Source: Stenogyne calaminthoides
Taxonomy: Eukaryota; Streptophyta; Magnoliopsida; Lamiales; Lamiaceae
NCBI GenBank assembly: GCA_037126765.1
Contig: JBBCBC010000017.1
Location: 26,341,916 to 26,405,915 of the forward strand
DNA: 64,000 bases
Direction: 5' to 3'
Shown: positions 52,131 to 62,352 of the stretch, in pieces
How the letters are laid out: each line of letters begins with the position of its first letter
Numbering within the stretch: the first letter of the stretch is position 1
Notes under the pieces: generated by a model
Told to the model about the DNA's origin: nothing
The model's input: the letters and a program-made list of their open reading frames with translations, nothing else
The model's database searches: none
Position numbers and translations under genes: made by a program

Positions 52131-53963
52131 TGATTTTTGTAAAAATCTCTATTTTCTTGCGCAAACTATCCTCAGAAGATTTTAGACTCTCATGAAGTCG
52201 GAATAGCTCATCAAATTTAGCTTGAAGGATTTTGAAGTCATCAGCTTGCTATTTGTTAATTGCTAGCTGATCTTTGATCTGCTTCTCCTGATCAGAAGAT
52301 TTAACTTTCAGGATGTTAAGTTCCTCAGTTACCTTCCGAGCGATTTTAAAGCAGATTTCGATTCAAGAGTTTTCTTGAGATCGTTCTCTTTAACAAAGTC
52401 TGATTATTTTTTATCCTTAGCTTGTCATTCTCGGCTTCCACTATAGCATAATCGCTTCTCTTTGCATTGGAGAGATCATCAAGCAATTGCTCGAGTAGAG
52501 CCTGCAGGTCAATCTCTCCAAAGGTGTGCTAATAATAGCAGTGTGAAAGGCATAAAGCGAAGGTTTGGAGGTTACCTCAGATTGGTCCTCCTTGGCCATC
52601 AGCGAGATCTCATCATCATCCGAAGAGAATATCAGATCTTCATTCTCATAGAAGTCAACAAAGATCGCTTATCGACGTAAATCTTCTCTGATGAGTACCC
52701 AGAATCTTGAGAGGGCGATAGGAATCATCAATTCGGATGTGTCAACGACCATGCTTTTTCTGTCCTATAATGTTGCTCTCTGCATTCCGCTTTTTCTTCC
52801 CTTTCTTTTTGGCGTCAAGTCAGGCGATCAGTCTTTGTAGTGACTGCTTCTCACGGTTGAAAGCACGCCTTGATCCACGGAACCTTTTCTTCCGGGTGAG
52901 TCACTCCGTCGTAGGATCTATCGGTGACTTCCCTTTTCGATAATAATCAAACTCATCATCGAGATCTGTTATCTCTTCTCTCATCACCAGATTATCTCTT
53001 TTCTTTTCATCTGCGTGATCTCTTCGATCATCGATCTGGTTCTTTTCTCGGAGATACGTTAGCTGATCTCCTATCTCTTCCTCGGCTATGTTGATAATCT
53101 TTATAGAATCTTCGATACTTACCAAGTTGAATATTTGATTTTTCAAGTTTCTACGTAAGAGAGCGATCTGTTTCGCTCGACTTATTATGTTTCCAACAGT
53201 TCGGTGGCCTTCGATCTGCTTCTTTGGTTGCTTTAAACGAATCGATTTAGGCGTTGAGGCTTCAAGAAAGCGTCTCATCTTCATCTCGCTTGTCCTCTTT
53301 CGATCAAGTTTAACTCGTGAGCTTTAAGACTTAGGAACAAGCTACTCACCTTCATTTTTGAAATGTCTTGGCAAATCCTTGATTCCGCGGACCTTCATGT
53401 CCCATTTCTTGGTGAGAGATCTTAAGATCTTGTAGTTGATATCTTTGTCGACATCTCTACCAAGTTCTCGTAGCTTTATTTGACACATTGTAATCCTTCC
53501 ATAGAGCTTCGTTGATGGTCTCGTTAGGCATCTTGATTTTTTTCGAACTTCACCGGTTCGCTTGTAGACAGTGTCTTTGATCGATCATTTCCTTCGCGAT
53601 ATCTCATTTACTAGAGTATCCCACATTGCTTTCTTTGATTTTGAGATATTTTATCTTCTCCTTGGTGACTTTATCCATCGTTTTCATGATTATATGTCTG
53701 GCGATTGTATCTAGAGTATACAGCTTTCTTTCCTCTGCATCCATCAAGGCTGGGCTTTTTCGCACAAGACTTCCCGTGGCAAAGTCTGGATCTCCTCTAA
53801 CTGCAGGGTTGTCGTGATATATGATGATGGGTCCTCTTTCAATGACTTCCATCATTCTGCTGCTTATCGAACCTAGATGGTTGCACATATAAATGGTCCA
53901 ATCTGCATACTCATCAATTGAGAACTTCGGCAAATCATGATACATACCAGAGGTATTATCCAT
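52131..53963 (-). pseudogene. gag: copia gag (C), broken
   Basis: ATG at 53963, MDNTSGMYHDLPKFS, open to 53604 through TLDTIARHIIMKTMDK. The capsid rest, Arg/Asp stretch, zinc knuckle and heptad segments can be followed to 52131 but in many frames. Altered CAG/CTG words are dense from 52130 to 53600, and the knuckle near 52845 is unreadable. Confidence 0.82.
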
Positions 53964-54086
53964 GCTGAGTGATTTTGGAAAAACAAATGAGTTTTAAAAA
54001 CGGTTTTTCAAGATCTGTTCAAATGACCACAAAGATTCTTCCTCAAGAATCGATGATACTCAAAGCCAGTGGTCTGTAGAACCATT

Positions 54087-54098
54087 GCTCTGATACCA
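54087..54098 (-). other. Primer binding site of C
   Basis: The minus strand reads TGGTATCAGAGC, two bases from the LTR. Confidence 0.92.
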
Positions 54099-54100
54099 CT

Positions 54101-55659
54101 TGTAGGTCCCCAACGGGTTTTGTGAGGGAACAAGTCTAGAGGGGAGGGGTGAATAGACTTCTGAAAACTTTTTGTGCAGATCAGGTGTGATGGCAGTTAG
54201 CCTGATCAGAGTGCAAGTGAATCAGTTTGATCGATATCTAACTTACTAATCGCTGAAGGCGGATCGATTCGGTATCTATCGGTTTAAGCGATTTGTCGGA
54301 AGCTAAGTTTTACCCGTGTGAAAAACCAGTTTTAATAAATCAGATTCCAAAGTCAGTCTTTTAACTAGTTGACTAAAGTGTCAAACTTGATCAGATCAGA
54401 AGCTTGGTGCTAGCTGATCTTTAACTTAGAATATGTATGCAGCTTTAATAGTTCTGCGCGATTGTGTAAACAGTTAATCAAAGCAGGTAAAAGTACATAA
54501 GATTTATAGTGGTTTGGACAAACCAGTCCTACGTCCACTCTTCCCTATCACAAGGGGCACCAACTAAACCAACTGGACTTAGATTTTTTACGTTAGTCCA
54601 ACACAAGACACCAACAGAGATATTTAAGGAGTTCTCACTCAACCGATCCCAGAAATCAGAACTAGAAACCCTAGTCTGAAATCTTGTTAAACAACTTAAC
54701 CTAACTTTGGGTTTGGGTAAGATTATTTTGGTTCCAACTTTCAAATCTTTTCTAGTTTCTAAGTAGCCTATCAGCTAGATGAAAAGATTTATGTGCTAAG
54801 AACTTATGGGATGAACACTTAGAAAATAATCTTCAAGTTCGTGTTCTTCGTGCGGAAATCTGATTATAGCTTGAGCTTCTTGATAGTTTCCGTGTCTTCA
54901 CTCTGAAGTGCAATCCCATATTTATAGACCTCGAAATCAAAGAGCCGTTGGAGAGCAATTTGAATTTCAGGCTATATTTGGTAGACTTGCAGGATTGATG
55001 TGACGTCTTGAGAACAAACATGGCCGAAAGCGTGAATAGTGTCTTTTATAGCCGTTAGAGAGAGCAACACCAAATCCCATAATTGCCGGCTCCGATCATA
55101 CATGTCTTGTTCTTATTGGTTAACAGAAGCACTTTCCAGTGTTGTTTTACCGACTAAGCTTGACATTCTTCTTGTTCAGATCATCGACGTATGATTAGGT
55201 GAAACATCAGTTTTCACTGTGTGGTATTTCGATCACCAAAACCGATCGATCTACGATAGAGTCTTACGGTGCCGATTGTCTTAGCTTCAACTAGCAGACT
55301 CGGCTGATGTAGGTCTTCTGGTCTGATCTTCTGGAAGTCATCTGATCTTCAAGTCTTCTGAATTTGAGCTTCATGACTTCAGCTGAGATATCTGACTAGA
55401 TCAGATCGATCTGATCTTTTGTTCTTCTCTAGCATTCTGGCCTGTCGAATATCAGCTGTTCTTTGGATCTTCAGATCTGACTCATACATATTGAAGTTCC
55501 CCCTCAATATGTGACCTATCTATTACATCAGTTGTTCTATACAGTAATTATCAACTGGTATTCTATAAACGGTAATAAAAACATCAGTCAGCTAACAGGT
55601 CTGACTGGTCCTATTACATGTGTTTTAGAACTTTCATCAAAACTCTAAATTTCCCAACA
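54101..55659 (-). repeat. 5' LTR of C
   Basis: TGTAGGTCCC to CCCAACA in plus orientation. Differs from the 3' LTR by scattered single changes. The last bases CCCAACA keep perfect symmetry with TGTTGGG. Confidence 0.93.
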
Positions 55660-55664
55660 ATGGG
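55660..55664. repeat. Target site duplication of C, right copy
   Basis: ATGGG, matching 40852-40856. Confidence 0.93.
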
Positions 55665-56560
55665 TCAGATGAATTACTTTCTAGGTTTACAAGTCAAAAG
55701 TAGTCTGAAGGGATATTCATCGCGCGCGAAAATACACAAGGAATCTCATCGCCAAGTTTGGAGTTCAACATTGCAAGGAAGCTTTAATTCCCATGATGAC
55801 CGGGTTCAAGATGGATCCAGATGAAGATGGTCAGAAAGTTAATCAGAAAGAATATAGAGCTCTGATTGGATCACTACTATACCTGTTGCCAAAGAGACCG
55901 GACATTACTTTTTTGCGATAGGTGTATGTGCGATTTCAAGCAAATCCAACATAAAGCCACCTAGAAAGCGACTAAGCGGATTCTCAAGTATCTGAAGGGG
56001 ATGTAAACCTTGGTTTATTTTACCCATCGATGATAATCTAGAGCTTAGTGGGTATTCTCGATTACGACACGGAGGTTGCAGAATCGACGGGGAAGTCAAC
56101 CTCGGGTTCATGTCGGTTTTCTGGGAAATAAACCGATCTCATGGTTTTCGAAGAAGCGGAGACATCGATTCGCGACATCTACTTTTTGAAGCAAAAATAT
56201 ATGGCTGCGAGGAAGTTGTTGTTCCTAAGCCGCTCGCTAAGCTAAGTCGGCGGTGAGGATTACAACATCGTATCTAAGAACGCACCTATATCGTGGATAG
56301 TAGTCTTTATTGCAATCACTCGTAATCGTCTTTATACAAGATGCAAGCATGTGGATGTCAGACACCATTTTATCAGAGATCACGTTGAAAAGAAGAATAT
56401 CGGGATGGAAAAGATCCATACTGACAAGCAGAAAATTGATATCTTAACTAAGCCGCTAGCTGAGATCAGATTCAGAGAGTTATGCAACGAGCTAGGGCTT
56501 CTGGATCTTGGAGAAAATGCACCAGATATGGTTGAAGGACTGATCTCCAGAACCAGTTGA
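55665..56560 (+). pseudogene. pol: RT end and RNase H of B
   Basis: It resumes exactly where RT was cut: QMNYFLGLQVK at 55666, then MDPDEDGQKVNQKEYRALIG near 55810-55870, RNase H SGYS near 56043, FCD-like near 56285, then CKHVDVRHHFIRDHVEKKN at 56345-56400 and the end LGLLDLGENAP...SRTS, TGA at 56558-56560. The stretch 55700-56350 has dense CAG/CTG alterations (for example GGCGGTGAGG where A has CAGCAGCTGAGGG) and many frame changes; the last 200 bp are clean. Confidence 0.85.
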
Positions 56561-56894
56561 TTAAAAGACTAACCAGGTTAAGTGGAATCAGTTGAGTTAG
56601 GAATCTCAACTGATCAGACAACCAGACGAGGAGCCGATCTGAAGTTCAGATAAGGAGCAGATCAGAAAGTCAGACAAGGAGCCGATCTGAAGTTCAGATA
56701 AGGAGTAGATCAGAAAGTCAGATAAGTAGCCGATCTGAAGTTCAGATAAGAAGCAGATCAGTTCAAGATATATCAGATTAAGGGAGAACTGATCAGATTG
56801 GAAGATTACTTTATAAGCCGATTAAAGCTGCAGTCAACAAGCAAATCAAGAGTAAAGCTACAGATCACATAAGTCAGAAGAAACAACACAGCAA
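56561..56894 (+). repeat. Spacer of B with ~46-bp tandem repeat
   Basis: From about 56628 to 56762, GAGCCGATCTGAAGTTCAGA followed by TAAGGAG(C/T)AGATCAGAAAGTCAGA recurs three times. No reading frame. Confidence 0.75.
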
Positions 56895-57255
56895 TGGAAT
56901 AGCAGAGTTTTTCATTGATAAGGACCCGGAGGTCAGATTTACAAGTTACAAGTGATATCACTAGCTACAAGTGCTACAAGCTATCTTCAAGTGGTATTAC
57001 AAGTACAAGAAGATCCGGAGGTCATAAACCATAAGCCCTAGGCAGGGAAGGAGAGAGAGAGATTTTAAGAGTTGATGCTCTCAGACTCTCCAACCCAGGG
57101 GGCGCAGAGAAGCTTCTAGAATCCTGAAAGTCACTCTTAGAGTCTCGGAGTGAGGAGCGAGAGCGAGCCTTGAAGGATCTTTAAGCTAGGAGCCCTTAGA
57201 CCTAAAATCAATGGGCTTTCCAGCTGTTAAATGGGACACAGTGCCACAGGTTTGG
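56895..57255 (-). other. 3' part of the antisense transcription unit (B)
   Basis: Reverse complement of the conserved blocks listed for C: TATCAATGAAAA near 56912, CTCTCTCTCTCC near 57050, GGGCTCCTAGCTTA near 57185, TTTAACAGCTGGAAAGCCCA near 57220. Conservation of non-coding sequence over about 360 bp in two subfamilies. Confidence 0.55.
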
Positions 57256-57597
57256 TCACAAAGACCATATGGCCATGAGTGTCTCATGCAAATATTGAGT
57301 TTGATACACAAGATTGTATATCAAACCCATGTTTTGTTTCAGACTAAGTCTGTTGATGCTAATTCCGTCATCTCGATAGGCGCACAAGGTGCATACGGTT
57401 AGGAGAAGTGCCTTCTCATTTGCCTTAGCAGATCCGCCTCCATGGTGGTAAAGAAGCTTAGCATTGATCGTATGTGAAATCTTAGATGACGATGAAAGCA
57501 GTGTGAAGGAACACACATGGTTGATTTGAGAAGCTGAATTCATTGGAAAAGGGCTAAAGGTTCCCACCAGAAGTTTCACCGGAAATAAGGAACTCAT
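57256..57597 (-). CDS. Antisense small protein of element B, unknown function
   Basis: 113 residues from MSSLFPVKLLVGTF to about MAIWSL. It aligns over about 80 residues with C: FPMNSASQINHVC, LLSSSSKISHT, AKLLYHHGG, LLLTVCTLCAYRDDGISINR. The extra C-terminal 25 residues beyond NRLSL arise because the stop used by C is lost here. It lies opposite to B's pol and ORF3. Intact in a copia element whose pol is broken in this assembly. Unknown function. Confidence 0.72.
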   Translation of the reverse strand: MSSLFPVKLLVGTFSPFPMNSASQINHVCSFTLLSSSSKISHTINAKLLYHHGGGSAKANEKALLLTVCTLCAYRDDGISINRLSLKQNMGLIYNLVYQTQYLHETLMAIWSL

Positions 57598-57670
57598 CGG
57601 AAAAGCATGAAGGATATGCTAAAGAAGATTAAATGGTTTATGTTATGTTGTTTGCCTAACACCCCAGGCT

Positions 57671-57680
57671 AATTTATAGA
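57671..57680 (-). promoter_or_regulatory. TATA box of the antisense gene (B)
   Basis: The minus strand reads TCTATAAATT, 74 bp before the ATG at 57597. Confidence 0.7.
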
Positions 57681-58394
57681 AGGAAATTAGGGGTATAAAT
57701 GCAAATTTTATCTTCTCAGAAGATCTTAAGAGAAATTTGCATCGACAATGCGTAAGGAACACGCGGCCAATGGTTGGATGAGTTAACGGTGTGATTAATC
57801 ACAGCTTATCTATGCCATTATTACGGAATGTCAAATCGCGCTGATTTGGGAATAGAGGTGACTTTTGGACTCCCCGAAGTAAAAGTTTTGGCGAGAGTTG
57901 ACTTCAGTAAATGCGGGCTGATTAGAAGAAGACTGAAGGATAAAGTGTATCAGATAAGAGGATCAGATAAGTGGCGAAGTGTTTCAAGCAAGAATCTGAT
58001 CAGATAAGTGAGATATTGTTGGGAAATGCATAAGGCAACCATCAGATAGGTCAACAAGTACCAGATCAGATCACTGTGGTAACTGGTTGATTACAATATC
58101 AATCAGTCAGATACGTTCACTTATTTATCCCTTTCTGATTACCTTATGTGTTATTTAAATATTAATTTATTTTATTCTGTTCATGACGCATGCTCTGCAA
58201 AACTTTTAATGCGGACTTGGGAATATGTTTTCAAAACTTTTTATTGTGATTTTTCGAGTCCGAAAAACGAGAAGACTACTTTTCTCAATCGAGCGATCAA
58301 AATACTTTTTGGCCGACTAATCTCAGCCACTGATTTCAAAACACGGACACTTGAGTACTTTGGAAAGTTGTGCAAAAAGGTTTTCCCTCGTATT
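57681..58394. promoter_or_regulatory. Divergent intergenic promoter region of B
   Basis: About 710 bp between the two TATA boxes; no reading frame except a poor one at 58146-58400. Blocks shared with A and C, reversed: AGAAATTTGCAT near 57730, a GCGCGATTTGACATTCC block near 57823-57840 on the minus strand, and GCCAAAACTTTTA near 57885. The plus strand also contains TATTGTTGGGAAATGCATAAG near 58015 resembling an LTR start, but no LTR follows. Confidence 0.55.
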
Positions 58395-58403
58395 CTATAA
58401 AAT
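58395..58403 (+). promoter_or_regulatory. TATA box for ORF3 of B
   Basis: CTATAAAAT in GTATTCTATAAAATCC, about 155 bp before the predicted splice donor. Confidence 0.6.
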
Positions 58404-58549
58404 CCAAATCTTTCACAGAAAACCTCTTTCCACTACTTCGTCTTCTCAAAGCTCTTAAAAGATCAAAATTTTTCAAAATCTTCAGAGAATTACCTTCGAA
58501 ATCATTGATTCTACTCTTCCGATTTCTAAATCTTTCGAATCAATTTCTG

Positions 58550-58742
58550 GTAATTTCTTGTTTAATTAATTGCATGATCTCAATTTATCTCTGGTACCTA
58601 GGTTTACAAGTTGTGATGCTATGATTCTGTAATTTTTTTTAGATCTAAACGCTTATTTGCTAAATTGATGCTTAATTACTAGTTTGACTGAATTTATTGA
58701 AATATCTTACTCAAACTAAACATCAATTTGCATATCGTACAG
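58550..58742 (+). other. Predicted 5'UTR intron of ORF3 (B)
   Basis: Donor CTG|GTAATTTCTTG at 58550 and acceptor CGTACAG at 58742, two bases before the ATG; 193 bp, T-rich. Same donor context as A and C. Confidence 0.65.
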
Positions 58743-58744
58743 AA

Positions 58745-60100
58745 ATGACACATCTTGTTTCACGACCGGGCCAAGGGAAAAAGTTCTGCAACTTTGCATC
58801 GATGAAGAAAGACATCATTGATGAAAAGTACGTAGTCTTCACCATCACCTCAGATCCGGAATCGCTGGAAATTCTAGAGTACTTACGAGCGTGTGGACTG
58901 GAACGATATTGCTCTACACATCAGAACATCGTTCACACCCATGAAACCCTGGAGTTTCTCTACAATTTACAGAGGGATGAAGACAATGATGCTGACCTAA
59001 TTTCTTCCGTTGGCGGAATGGAAGTTCAAGTGTCGAATGACGATCTCCAGAGGATATTCGGCCTAACTCGAGGAAGCATCAATCTAGAGACCTACACGTC
59101 TGATGTAGGAGAAAAGGAATTTCTTGAAGCCGAGTTGTTGAGACCTGCAAACATGGAGAACACGACGAACGTCAAAGCCTCCTATCTGAAGAGAAAATAT
59201 CGCCTTCTTCTTGAGATCGTTCAGAAGGTGATCATGTGCTCAACATATAGCCTTGATGCGGTCACTTCATACAAGATAAGTGTCATGGCTGCAATAATCA
59301 AGAAGGCTTCAGATATCGATTGGTTGGGTATGGTCAAAGCAAGACTGAGAAAAGACTCCGGGAAGTTTGAACTGACCCAGAGCAATGAAGTGTGCTTATC
59401 TTCCAAGTGCTCATTCATACACAAAATCTCTATCATTCTATCAGATAAGCTGCCACAGAATTATAAATGGAACGAGAATGGAGCGAAGATTTACCAAGCA
59501 AAGCACAAGGCCATATTGGGCAAGGATGAGTCCCTACCTGGACAAACTGATGAAGATCCAACTCCTTATGTGCCCAAACCCAAGGGAGAAAAGAAGGGAA
59601 AAGATAAGGCAACAGCATCGTCTGAAGTGCAGGAAAAGGCCATTCCAGAGAAGAGGATGAAGAGGAAGGATCTGGCCAAGAAACCAGATGCTCAGCGGAA
59701 ACGTCAGAAGAGAGTCTCATCTCCTCTGAGAACTGCTCCAAGTTCTGCCCAGCAAGTCAGCAGAACGAAGGATCTGATGCAAGTAAGATCAGACGAAGAG
59801 ATAGCAGTCCGCTCTGAGCCAACAATCAGAGAAGTAAGGGAAGAGCAGATGATCGCAGCAGAAGGAGAGAAATCTGTCAGAGGGACAGAAGTGGAGCAAT
59901 CTGAGGAAGAATCACCATCTGATTCTCTGCCTCTCACCAAGATCTTCCAGATAGCAAGATCGCCAATGCCCACTTCCAAATCAACATCACCCTCTCCTCA
60001 AAAATCATCACCACCATCCTCTCCCCACAAAACCTTCTCACCCTCACCCTCACCTATCAGAACAACATCTCCCACACCACCAATCAATGAACCCGTTTAG
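58745..60100 (+). CDS. ORF3 of B: 451-residue N-terminal part, unknown function
   Basis: I start at 58745 (MTHLVSRPGQGKKFCNFAS) because this matches A's MATHGMGKIMCNYAS and follows the predicted splice acceptor; an in-frame ATG at 58697 lies inside the intron. The conserved N-terminal part covers residues 1-250 (DIIDEKYVVFTITSDPESLE, LERYCSTHQ, LISSVGGMEVQ, LQRIFGLTRG, SYLKRKYRLLLEI, DIDWLGM). From 270 on it is Lys/Glu/Ser rich, with a Ser-Pro-Thr tract at 420-465. Stop TAG at 60098-60100 where A and C continue. No membrane segment. The function of this family is unknown to me. Confidence 0.75.
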   Translation: MTHLVSRPGQGKKFCNFASMKKDIIDEKYVVFTITSDPESLEILEYLRACGLERYCSTHQNIVHTHETLEFLYNLQRDEDNDADLISSVGGMEVQVSNDDLQRIFGLTRGSINLETYTSDVGEKEFLEAELLRPANMENTTNVKASYLKRKYRLLLEIVQKVIMCSTYSLDAVTSYKISVMAAIIKKASDIDWLGMVKARLRKDSGKFELTQSNEVCLSSKCSFIHKISIILSDKLPQNYKWNENGAKIYQAKHKAILGKDESLPGQTDEDPTPYVPKPKGEKKGKDKATASSEVQEKAIPEKRMKRKDLAKKPDAQRKRQKRVSSPLRTAPSSAQQVSRTKDLMQVRSDEEIAVRSEPTIREVREEQMIAAEGEKSVRGTEVEQSEEESPSDSLPLTKIFQIARSPMPTSKSTSPSPQKSSPPSSPHKTFSPSPSPIRTTSPTPPINEPV

Positions 60101-62083
60101 GAAACTGAACACCCTCAAAACGCTGAAAACGAACCACACATATCCCCACAAATATCCCAAACTCCAATCAAGTCACAAGAGCCTGAGAGATCCGACAAGC
60201 GAGTGTCCATCTCTCATAATCCCTTCAACACTAGAACAGTGCTTGCTTCACCTGCTCCAGAGAGCCCCATCATAAGGATAATGAAGCAACAAATCAAGGA
60301 GTATCTGCTGGATCTATGCCCTGAATTGGATCAACATCCTGGCATCCAGCAACAGATAGAAGAGATAGTGTTCTAGAGGGATATCAGACTGAAAAGCATT
60401 GAAGACTTTCTGATTCTCATGACAACTCTGGGATCAGATTTCTTTGTAGACTTGGAGTTGAAATGTCTAAACAATGTTGCGATTGAAAGTGCTGTTGAAT
60501 TGGCATCTGATGATGATATCAGATGGTTGATTCACGAAAGGTTCGGAATTGCGATAATGAGGGAGGAAACCGTTCAACCTCCTACTGGATCATGAGGAGT
60601 CTGCCGATGAACCAAGAATGGGGTGCCGCAGATGAGACCCGACTTGGCAAGGCTTCAACATCCGACTGATCTTTCACGATGAGCTCGATACCCTAGATCA
60701 TTATACTCGAGAAGATTCAGGATGGGATCAAGGTCGCATTTGAAGACAAATTCGCGGCCTCAAAGCAGAATCGATGAAGCGATTTGAAGATGAGCAAGCA
60801 AAACTAGTTGACAAGGAACGAAGTCACACGGTTAGGATGCACAATGCCATCCTTTGTCAAGTAATGCAACTAGTACATCCTCTTTGCCGAGAAGCTCAAA
60901 CTCGATCGACAAACTCACGGTTCGAGACAGAGATGCTCAATCGAGACCACAAGTACTTTTGGAGAGTGTCTGGGCATCCTTGGACAAGACTAACAACCAC
61001 TTGGATATGGGTTGAAAACATTTTCTAGCTTCTACAGAAAAAGCAAGACAGAAAAACAGACTCACTCCGCCCACACTCGCACTTTTTTCGCCACCGCTCA
61101 GATCACTCCTCCTCTTGTTCGAGGAACTCCGGAGAGAGATCTCACGGCAATTAAATCGCTCGAACAAGAAGATGTCCAACCTCTTTGATGAAACCAAAAA
61201 GGGGGAAAAAAAAAGAGAATAAAGAGAAGGAAGAAAACAGACTTCGCATACGCTTGGTAACATTTTCATCTCTACCAAAAACCATCAGATGTCGACTTGC
61301 CGGCCACCCACTCCATCTACCGATCTCGTTCTTTGAAATGAAAGAAACCGTGGAGGAACATAGTAAAGAGATCATTTGAACGTAAAAACCGCTCTTTTCG
61401 AGAGGTTCCGCCAAAGTCGACAAGATTGAAGACTTTTCTTCGCTCGTTCAGAAAAGAATGGAAACTGATGATCAGGCCAAGAGCCTTGAACTCGCTAAGA
61501 AATTAGCTGAAGAAGAAGAATAAGATGAACTCGAAAGGACTCGAGGAGGAAGAAAGGCAAAGGCAAGATGATGAAAGCAATCTGCGGAAGATCGAGACAA
61601 GGCCAAGTAATTTTCTACGAAAGTTGGGATGACTCTGAACAAGTTCAAGAGCAAACAAGACAGAGAATAAGAGAGGCCGCCATCAAGAAGCAGAAGTTAG
61701 CAGAGGCTAAGGGACTGAACATCACTTACATCCGAAGGAAGAGGAAGAACGAAGCTGCAGCAGAGGAGATTGCTTGGGAGAAGAATGCCCTTCCGGCACC
61801 TGTTAAAGGCATCCTCTGTGCACGGCAAGATCTGCTTCCAAAATGGGATCAGATCAGAGGAGAATGGTTATGTGACGTCTACATCCTGGAGAAGATTCCA
61901 ATTCATCAAGATCAGACTGAAAATGATGATGAATTTCAGAATTGGTTAGAAATAAAGTATCCAGACTTCTACCAGACAGTGATGAAAGAAGGAAAGATCA
62001 TGTCACTAATACCAGAAGCTCCACCCTTTGAACTACTCCTTCCACCTTTGCGTCCAGACAAAAAGAAGAGCTGGACAAACTAA
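60101..62083 (+). pseudogene. ORF3 downstream part (B), broken
   Basis: ESPIIRIMKQQIKEYLLDLC near 60260-60310 and SIEDFLILMTTLGSD near 60398-60440 match the second conserved block of A. 60540-61560 is badly broken and shows CAG/CTG alterations. 61568-62083 is open again and carries a basic stretch (RKRKNEAAAEEIAW), PKWDQIRGEWLCDV and FQNWLEIKYPDFYQTVMKEG, equivalent to the C-terminal domain of C and D, ending in TAA at 62081-62083. Confidence 0.75.
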
Positions 62084-62336
62084 TGCAAAGGATGTACAGG
62101 ATGTTTGGCATCCCCAAAGAGCTGCAAATGTTCAAGAACACCTGAAGAAGACTACTTGGAATCAGATGATAGGTACGTTTTTCATGTATTCTATAATGCA
62201 CACACCTATCTGAATGAAATTTTCCATCTCACTGATTCTAAGACAACATCTCATTGTCTTCTGAGGTATGTACTGTTTACATTATCTACATTTCCATTCA
62301 TGGTATCTGTTTTTCTGATTAAGTGTTTTGGTTCCA
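62084..62336 (+). other. 3'UTR of B
   Basis: Non-coding, with AAGACAACATCTCATTGTCT near 62240 as in D. An ORF3 remnant (RMYRMFGIPKELQ) is readable at 62090-62130, so the final ORF3 end may be slightly further than the TAA. Confidence 0.45.
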
Positions 62337-62352
62337 TCAAAAAGGGGGAAAT
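62337..62352 (+). other. Polypurine tract of B
   Basis: TCAAAAAGGGGGAAAT just before the LTR start at 62353. Confidence 0.88.

Larger units (their letters stand above)
40857..55659 (-). mobile_element. Element C: structurally complete 14.8-kb copia element nested in RT of B
   Basis: Both LTRs (1560 and 1559 bp, nearly identical by eye), primer site, gag, protease, integrase, RT, RNase H, antisense gene, ORF3, polypurine tract, and a perfect 5-bp target duplication. The near-identical LTRs make it the youngest insertion here. Many apparent frameshifts in gag, pol and ORF3 fall in patches of the CAG/CTG-to-CG pattern, so the real element may be much less damaged than it appears. Confidence 0.95.

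Noticed and set aside
58015..58030. TGTTGGGAAATGCATAAG in B's intergenic region as another LTR start
   Set aside because: No LTR sequence or partner end follows; the match is limited to the common TGTTGGG start.
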